64,000 nucleotides of DNA from JAWXBG01 sp044375415 (GTDB taxonomy: Bacteria > Bacteroidota > Bacteroidia > Flavobacteriales_D > Sanyastnellaceae). The notes below the pieces were generated by a model. That model ran no database searches, was not told the DNA's origin, and was given only the letters and a program-made list of their open reading frames with translations. Below are positions 59,305 through 64,000 of this stretch, in pieces (position 1 is the stretch's first letter; each line of letters begins with the position of its first letter). The position numbers and the translations under genes are program-made. Where the stretch lies: contig JBILMS010000003.1 in NCBI GenBank assembly GCA_044375415.1, positions 1 to 64,000 on the forward strand, written 5' to 3'.

Positions 59305-60057
59305 ATGGGACAAAAGTGTAATCCAATTGGCAACAGGTTAGGTTTCATCAAGGGATGGGACAGCAACTGGTATGGCGGAAAGAACTACATGGATAAAATC
59401 GTGGAAGACGATAAAATCCGCAAGTACCTCATGGCCCGTCTGAAGAAGGCCTCTGTTTCCAAAATTGTGATCGAAAGAACATTGAAACTAGTGACCGTTA
59501 CCATTAACACTGCCCGTCCGGGTGTGATCATTGGTAAAGCGGGTAGCGAAGTGGATAAATTGAAGGAAGAGTTGAAGAAACTTACCGGAAAAGATGTTCA
59601 GATCAACATTTTCGAGATCAAACGTCCGGAATTGGATGCGCGTCTTGTAGCTGATGGTATCTGCCGTCAAATCGAAGGACGTATCTCTTACCGTCGTGCT
59701 ACCAAAATGTCCATCTCTACAACCATGAGAATGGGTGGAGAAGGAATCAAAGTGTCGATTGCAGGCCGTTTAAACGGAGCTGAAATCGCACGTACAGAGA
59801 CTTACAAGGAAGGTCGTATTCCACTACACACCTTCCGTGCAGATATCGATTATCATCACGCAGAAGCTCATACTGCCTACGGCCGTATCGGTGTTAAAGT
59901 ATGGATATGCCGTGGTGAGGTTTATGGAAAGAGAGATCTTTCGCCGAACGTTGGTCAGCAACTTAAAGGTTCCGGTAACCAAGGTGCTGCTCCAAGAAGC
60001 CCAAGAGGCGGTGGACGCAGACCAGGTGGACCAAACAACAAGAGAACTGCCAACTAA
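59305..60057 (+). CDS. rpsC: 30S ribosomal protein S3
   Basis: 250 residues. GQKCNPIGNRLGFIKGWDSN at the start and a KH domain with RPGVIIGKAGSEVDKLKEEL fit S3, which helps unwind mRNA at the entry channel. The C-terminus is a Gly/Arg-rich tail (SPRGGGRRPGGPNNK). Confidence 0.98.
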   Translation: MGQKCNPIGNRLGFIKGWDSNWYGGKNYMDKIVEDDKIRKYLMARLKKASVSKIVIERTLKLVTVTINTARPGVIIGKAGSEVDKLKEELKKLTGKDVQINIFEIKRPELDARLVADGICRQIEGRISYRRATKMSISTTMRMGGEGIKVSIAGRLNGAEIARTETYKEGRIPLHTFRADIDYHHAEAHTAYGRIGVKVWICRGEVYGKRDLSPNVGQQLKGSGNQGAAPRSPRGGGRRPGGPNNKRTAN

Positions 60058-60092
60058 TCAAGGATAAAAATTTGTAAAGAGCGAACAAAGCC

Positions 60093-60515
60093 ATGTTACA
60101 GCCAAAAAGAACGAAATACAGAAAACAGCAGAAAGGAAAGATCAAGGGTAATGCTACCCGCGGAGCACAACTTGCTTTTGGATCATTCGCTATCAAAACC
60201 ATGGACGAAGGTTTTATCACTTCAAGACAATTAGAGTCTGCGAGGGTGGCTGTAACCAGATTCATGAAGAGAGAAGGAAAGGTTTGGATCCGTATTTTTC
60301 CGGACAAACCGATTACTACAAAACCTGCTGAGGTGAGGATGGGTAAAGGTAAAGGAGCTCCCGACCATTGGGTAGCTGTTGTAAAGCCGGGACGTATTCT
60401 GTTCGAAGCAGAGGGAGTAACCCTCGAGATCGCACAAGAAGCATTGCGCCTCGCCGCTCAAAAACTCCCTGTTCGTACGAAATTTATTGTACGTCCGGAC
60501 TACACAGAAGCATAA
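60093..60515 (+). CDS. rplP: 50S ribosomal protein L16
   Basis: 140 residues. MLQPKRTKYRKQQKGKIKGN and RMGKGKGAPDHWVAVVKPGR are typical of L16, which contacts the A-site tRNA elbow. Confidence 0.98.
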   Translation: MLQPKRTKYRKQQKGKIKGNATRGAQLAFGSFAIKTMDEGFITSRQLESARVAVTRFMKREGKVWIRIFPDKPITTKPAEVRMGKGKGAPDHWVAVVKPGRILFEAEGVTLEIAQEALRLAAQKLPVRTKFIVRPDYTEA

Positions 60516-60533
60516 TCCCGTAAGATAGAAAGC

Positions 60534-60731
60534 ATGAAAGCGACCGATTACAGCAACCTGACCGAAAAGGAAATCCGCGAGAAAATCGCCGAAGAAAGAG
60601 CTGCTCTTTCTCAGATGAAATTTAACCACGGAGTAGCAGGTACAGAAAACCCGATGACTATTCGCAATAAGCGCAGGGATATTGCCCGTATGCTCACTGC
60701 ATTGAACGTTAAGAACAATAACAGCAAATAA
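60534..60731 (+). CDS. rpmC: 50S ribosomal protein L29
   Basis: 65 residues. A two-helix protein with LTEKEIREKIAEERAALSQM and NPMTIRNKRRDIARMLTAL, at the tunnel exit next to L23. Confidence 0.96.
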   Translation: MKATDYSNLTEKEIREKIAEERAALSQMKFNHGVAGTENPMTIRNKRRDIARMLTALNVKNNNSK

Positions 60732-60742
60732 CCCTCAAGGGT

Positions 60743-60997
60743 ATGGACAGAAAACTTCGAAAAGAAAGGACAGGGGTGGTTACCTCCAACAAGATGGCCA
60801 AATCCATCGTTGTGACTGTGGAAACCAAAATTATGCACCCCAAGTATGGTAAGTTCGTGAAGCACACGAAGAGATTCATGGCGCACGACGAAAACCAGGA
60901 GTGCGGTGTGGGCGACAAAGTGCTCATCATGGAAACACGTCCGCTCAGCAAGCTGAAGCGTTGGAGACTTGTGCAAATAATAGAGAAGGCGAAATAA
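60743..60997 (+). CDS. rpsQ: 30S ribosomal protein S17
   Basis: 84 residues. RKERTGVVTSNKMAKSIVVT and the loop YGKFVKHTKRFMAHDENQEC fit S17, a primary 16S rRNA binder. Confidence 0.97.
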   Translation: MDRKLRKERTGVVTSNKMAKSIVVTVETKIMHPKYGKFVKHTKRFMAHDENQECGVGDKVLIMETRPLSKLKRWRLVQIIEKAK

Positions 60998-61021
60998 GCC
61001 ACCTAATAGAAGTATAGAACA

Positions 61022-61390
61022 ATGATACAGACAGAATCACGACTGAAAGTTGCAGACAATAGCGGCGCGAGAGAAGTTCTTTGCATCCGTGTGTTGGGTG
61101 GTACCCGCAGAAGATATGCTTCTCTGGGAGACCAGATAGTAGTGTCCGTGAAGGATGCACTTCCGGGTGGAAACGTAAAGAAAGGTGCTGTTTCAAAAGC
61201 AGTAATCGTTCGAACTAAAAAAGAAGTTCGTCGCGCAGATGGAAGCTACATCCGTTTCGATGACAACGCTGTGGTTCTGTTGAACCCGGCCGGAGAACTT
61301 AGAGGAACTCGTATTTTCGGCCCGGTGGCCCGAGAACTCAGAGAAAAAGATTATATGAAAATTGTTTCTTTGGCTCCTGAGGTAATTTAA
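61022..61390 (+). CDS. rplN: 50S ribosomal protein L14
   Basis: 122 residues. MIQTESRLKVADNSGAREVL and FDDNAVVLLNPAGELRGTRI are highly characteristic. L14 forms an intersubunit bridge and is the RsfS site. Confidence 0.98.
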   Translation: MIQTESRLKVADNSGAREVLCIRVLGGTRRRYASLGDQIVVSVKDALPGGNVKKGAVSKAVIVRTKKEVRRADGSYIRFDDNAVVLLNPAGELRGTRIFGPVARELREKDYMKIVSLAPEVI

Positions 61391-61417
61391 AAAGCTGTAC
61401 CAATACAGATAGAAACC

Positions 61418-61738
61418 ATGTTCAAGAGATTGAAGGTAAAGAAAAATGACCTGGTGGCAGTTACCACCGGCGATAACAAGGGCAAGCAAGGTCGTGTGAC
61501 CAGCGTTGACCGTAAAAACGAACGCGTTACCGTTGAAGGTATCAACCTCGTATCAAGACACCGTAAGCCGTCTGCTCAGAATCCACAAGGTGGAATCGAG
61601 AAAAAGGAAGCCGGTATTCACATTTCTAATGTGAGAGTTATTGATGGCAAAGGAAATGCTACCAAAGTTGGACGCAGACAAAACAGCGAGGGCAAACTCG
61701 AAAGATATTCTAAAAAATCAGGGGAGACACTCAAATGA
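61418..61738 (+). CDS. rplX: 50S ribosomal protein L24
   Basis: 106 residues, with the KOW motif KKNDLVAVTTGDNKGKQGRV and GGIEKKEAGIHISNVRVID. An assembly initiator protein of the large subunit. Its stop overlaps the rplE start by 4 bp (ATGA). Confidence 0.97.
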   Translation: MFKRLKVKKNDLVAVTTGDNKGKQGRVTSVDRKNERVTVEGINLVSRHRKPSAQNPQGGIEKKEAGIHISNVRVIDGKGNATKVGRRQNSEGKLERYSKKSGETLK

Positions 61739-62283
61739 GCACCGCACCACGTCTAAGAAAAAAGTACGAAGAAGAAATCTCGGTTAACCTCCGTAAGAGA
61801 TTCGATTATTCTTCGCCAATGCAAGTTCCGAAGATCACGAAGATCTGTCTGAACCAAGGTCTCGGAAAGGCTACTGCCGATAAGAAAATTATCGACTCAG
61901 CCGTTGATGAACTCGGACTAATCTCCGGTCAGAAAGCCGTACCAACCATGGCAACCAAAGATATCTCTAACTTCAAGTTGAGAAAAGGTGTTGCTGTAGG
62001 AGCAAGAGTAACACTCAGAGGCAATAAGATGTACGAGTTTCTCGATCGTCTGATCTCTGTATCACTCCCAAGAACGCGCGATTTCCGTGGTGTAAGAGCC
62101 TCCGGTTTCGATGGAAGAGGTAATTTCACATTTGGTGTGAAAGAACAGATCATCTTCCCGGAGATCGACCTAGATAAAATCAAGGCAATAGCCGGAATGG
62201 ATATTACATTCGTTACCACGGCACCTAACAATGAAGAAGCACGTGCTCTTCTTGAAGAATTCGGATTCCCTTTCACCAAATAA
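61735..62283 (+). CDS. rplE: 50S ribosomal protein L5
   Basis: 182 residues. MQVPKITKICLNQGLGKATA, AVGARVTLRGNKMYEFLDRL and RDFRGVRASGFDGRGNFTFG match L5, which binds 5S rRNA. Coupled to rplX by overlap. Confidence 0.98.
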   Translation: MSTAPRLRKKYEEEISVNLRKRFDYSSPMQVPKITKICLNQGLGKATADKKIIDSAVDELGLISGQKAVPTMATKDISNFKLRKGVAVGARVTLRGNKMYEFLDRLISVSLPRTRDFRGVRASGFDGRGNFTFGVKEQIIFPEIDLDKIKAIAGMDITFVTTAPNNEEARALLEEFGFPFTK

Positions 62284-62296
62284 TAGATAGAAGACA

Positions 62297-62566
62297 ATGG
62301 CAAAAGAATCGATGAAGGCTCGCGAGAGAAAAAGAATCGCTCTCGTAGAGTTGCACTCAAAGAAAAGAGCTGAGCTAAAAAAAGCCGGTGACTGGGAGGG
62401 ATTGCAGAAACTTCCGCGCAATAGCAGCAAAGTGCGTGTACGCAACCGTTGTGGCCTAACTGGCCGTCCTCGCGGTTACATGCGTCAGTTTGGACTTTGC
62501 AGAAACCAGTTCAGAGAATTGGCCCTAGAAGGTAGAATTCCTGGTGTGAAAAAAGCCAGCTGGTAA
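62297..62566 (+). CDS. rpsN: 30S ribosomal protein S14 (long, zinc-independent form)
   Basis: 89 residues. RNRCGLTGRPRGYMRQFGLC is the core. The CxxC pairs of the short zinc form are absent, so this is the long form and needs no zinc. Confidence 0.97.
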   Translation: MAKESMKARERKRIALVELHSKKRAELKKAGDWEGLQKLPRNSSKVRVRNRCGLTGRPRGYMRQFGLCRNQFRELALEGRIPGVKKASW

Positions 62567-62601
62567 TCAAATAGAATAAAGAACGAAAGTAGTAATACAC
62601 A

Positions 62602-62997
62602 ATGTTTACAGATCCAATAGCCGATTTTCTGACCCGTATCCGTAACGCGCAAAGTGCTCGTCATAAGGTGGTCGAAATCCCAGCAAGTAACCTGAAAAAG
62701 GAAATTACCAAGATCCTCATGGATAAAGGGTACATCCTGAACTATCAGTTCGAGGATGGAAAACCTGGCGTTATCCGCATTGCACTTAAGTACAACGCGA
62801 AAACACGCAAACCTGCCATCACGAGCATCAACCGCATTTCTAGCCCGGGTCTTCGCAGATACACCGGTGCAGATCAATTACCCCGCGTATTGAACGGAAT
62901 GGGTATCTCTATCTTGTCTACATCCAAAGGTGTAATGACAGAGAAAGAAGCTCGTCAAGAAAACGTTGGTGGAGAAGTATTATGTTACGTTTATTAA
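62602..62997 (+). CDS. rpsH: 30S ribosomal protein S8
   Basis: 131 residues. DPIADFLTRIRNAQSARHKV and the C-terminal SILSTSKGVMTEKEARQENV with GGEVLCYVY fit S8. In E. coli S8 represses the spc operon at rplE; I did not identify a matching site. Confidence 0.98.
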   Translation: MFTDPIADFLTRIRNAQSARHKVVEIPASNLKKEITKILMDKGYILNYQFEDGKPGVIRIALKYNAKTRKPAITSINRISSPGLRRYTGADQLPRVLNGMGISILSTSKGVMTEKEARQENVGGEVLCYVY

Positions 62998-63025
62998 GAA
63001 ACTGACCATTAAATAAAGTCGACAC

Positions 63026-63577
63026 ATGTCACGTATAGGAAAAGCGCCCATATCAATAACCAAAGGAGTTGAAATCTCCATGGCCGATAATGTGGTGAAA
63101 GTGAAAGGCCCAAAAGGCGAATTGACTCAGTTCGTAGATCCTGCGATCTCGGTGAATATCGGAGAAGGTGAGATCACCTTGAGCCGCACCAGCGATCATA
63201 AGAATGTTCGTTCTAAGCATGGTCTGTACCGCGCCTTGTTAAACAACATGGTTACCGGTGTGAGCACGGGTTTTACCCAGAATCTCGTTATGATCGGGGT
63301 AGGTTACAGAGCTAAAGTTGCCGGTCAACAATTGGAACTTTCTCTGGGATATTCTCACCCAATTATCATCGAAATTCCAACCGAATTGAAGGTGTCGGCC
63401 AAAGCTGAAAAAGGAGAAAACCCGGTGATAACCATCGAAGGTTTCGACAAACAACTTGTTGGAATGGTATCAGCTAAAATACGTTCTCTCCGCAAACCTG
63501 AGCCATACAAAGGAAAAGGTGTGCGTTACGCAGGAGAATTTGTTAGAAAGAAAGCAGGTAAGACTGCAGCAAAATAA
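63026..63577 (+). CDS. rplF: 50S ribosomal protein L6
   Basis: 183 residues. MSRIGKAPISITKGVEISMA and the C-terminal RKPEPYKGKGVRYAGEFVRK are typical of L6, near the GTPase-associated centre. Confidence 0.98.
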   Translation: MSRIGKAPISITKGVEISMADNVVKVKGPKGELTQFVDPAISVNIGEGEITLSRTSDHKNVRSKHGLYRALLNNMVTGVSTGFTQNLVMIGVGYRAKVAGQQLELSLGYSHPIIIEIPTELKVSAKAEKGENPVITIEGFDKQLVGMVSAKIRSLRKPEPYKGKGVRYAGEFVRKKAGKTAAK

Positions 63578-63589
63578 AATTGTAAGATC

Positions 63590-63943
63590 ATGTCATTTAG
63601 CAAAGAAGTTCGCAGAAAGAAAATTCGTAGCCGTATTAGAGGCAAAGTGGTTGGTACTCCCGAATCACCGCGTCTCTCGGTTTACCGCAGTAATAACGAG
63701 ATCTACGCTCAGGTTATTAATGACCTGGACGGAAAGACCCTCGTAGCTGCCTCATCGTTGGCCATTAAAGGTTTGGACAAGATGAACAAAGTAGAACAAG
63801 CTAAAGTGGTTGGAAAAACTATTGCCGAAAGAGCTGTTGCAGCCGGAGTAGAAGTAGTTACGTTCGATCGCGGTGGTTACCTCTACCATGGACGTGTGAA
63901 ATCCCTAGCAGAAGGTGCTAGAGAAGGAGGCCTTAAATTCTGA
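63590..63943 (+). CDS. rplR: 50S ribosomal protein L18
   Basis: 117 residues. RSRIRGKVVGTPESPRLSVY and VVTFDRGGYLYHGRVKSLAE fit L18, a 5S rRNA binder. Gap of 12 nt after rplF. Confidence 0.98.
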   Translation: MSFSKEVRRKKIRSRIRGKVVGTPESPRLSVYRSNNEIYAQVINDLDGKTLVAASSLAIKGLDKMNKVEQAKVVGKTIAERAVAAGVEVVTFDRGGYLYHGRVKSLAEGAREGGLKF

Positions 63944-63962
63944 TAATACAACAAGAAAAAGA

Positions 63963-64000
63963 ATGTCACAGGAAGGAAAAGCAGTGCGCGCAAGCGACTC
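63963..64000 (+). CDS. rpsE: 30S ribosomal protein S5, N-terminus only (cut by window edge)
   Basis: An ATG at 63963 opens MSQEGKAVRASDS to the edge. Identity is inferred from the fixed gene order (rplR then rpsE) and the 19-nt gap; the 12 visible codons alone would not prove it. Confidence 0.75.
   Translation, partial: MSQEGKAVRASD

Overview
The window reads as chromosomal DNA of a flavobacterium-like member of the Bacteroidota, probably order Flavobacteriales. The grounds are: three secreted proteins ending in a type IX secretion (T9SS) type A sorting domain; promoters of the Bacteroidota form (TTG, about 19 bp, TAnnTTTG); almost no Shine-Dalgarno sequences; fusA running directly into rpsJ without tuf; a DnaJ with only two CxxCxGxG motifs; and a DUF4290 gene next to murA. 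The species cannot be named from the sequence.

Layout. 1-5300 holds a DUF4290 gene (cut by the window edge), murA, a TlpA/ResA-like thioredoxin, a frameshifted DUF6934 gene with a small partner, and grpE-dnaJ. 5300-10500 holds a 1230-residue secreted protein between two repeat-rich spacers. 10500-20900 holds a MerR regulator, an M23 peptidase, alaS, a sigma-54-type response regulator, a Ppx/GppA phosphatase, an ABC-2 exporter pair and hldD. 21000-26900 holds a pterin pair (PTPS-type enzyme and folE), a Bax-inhibitor-1 protein, an RprX/RprY-like two-component pair and two metabolic enzymes. 26900-33500 holds a secreted esterase, a DUF4173 / membrane protein / winged-helix regulator cluster, an SRPBCC-SDR pair and an OmpA-family protein. 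33500-36200 is an arsenic operon (arsR, arsM, aquaporin, arsenate reductase) with a MITE-like palindrome between arsR and arsM. 36200-38700 is an envelope or heat-shock cluster under an ECF sigma factor. 38700-46800 holds a Yip1-like protein and three T9SS cargo proteins. 47300-48400 holds two tRNA genes. 48500-52500 holds waaA with a barrel-like partner and a sugar aminotransferase. From 52700 to the right edge runs the str-S10-spc ribosomal protein cluster, rpsL to rpsE.

The most striking object is tRNA-Leu(UAA) on the minus strand. Its two exons (48145-48111 and 47390-47342) are separated by a 720-nt group I intron. The P, Q, R and S core motifs are all readable, and the intron carries an HNH endonuclease gene whose last codons run through the ribozyme core and stop inside the R motif. 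The insertion site matches that of the cyanobacterial and plastid tRNA-Leu(UAA) intron.

Regulation is unusually readable. The ECF sigma gene and a separate downstream cluster (91-aa membrane protein, His-rich 52-aa protein, Hsp20) share the bipartite promoter AAAGTAATTT-N11-CGTCATCCCT. arsR and arsM each carry an ATCGTA-N4-TRCGAT palindrome. Both transcription units of the DUF4173 cluster carry the same 21-bp box. Several genes have a -7 element only 4-5 nt before the start codon and are probably leaderless. Spacers hold a four-copy hairpin family whose arms differ between copies yet stay complementary within each, a two-copy element of about 285 bp, and tandem arrays of 100-bp and 158-bp units.
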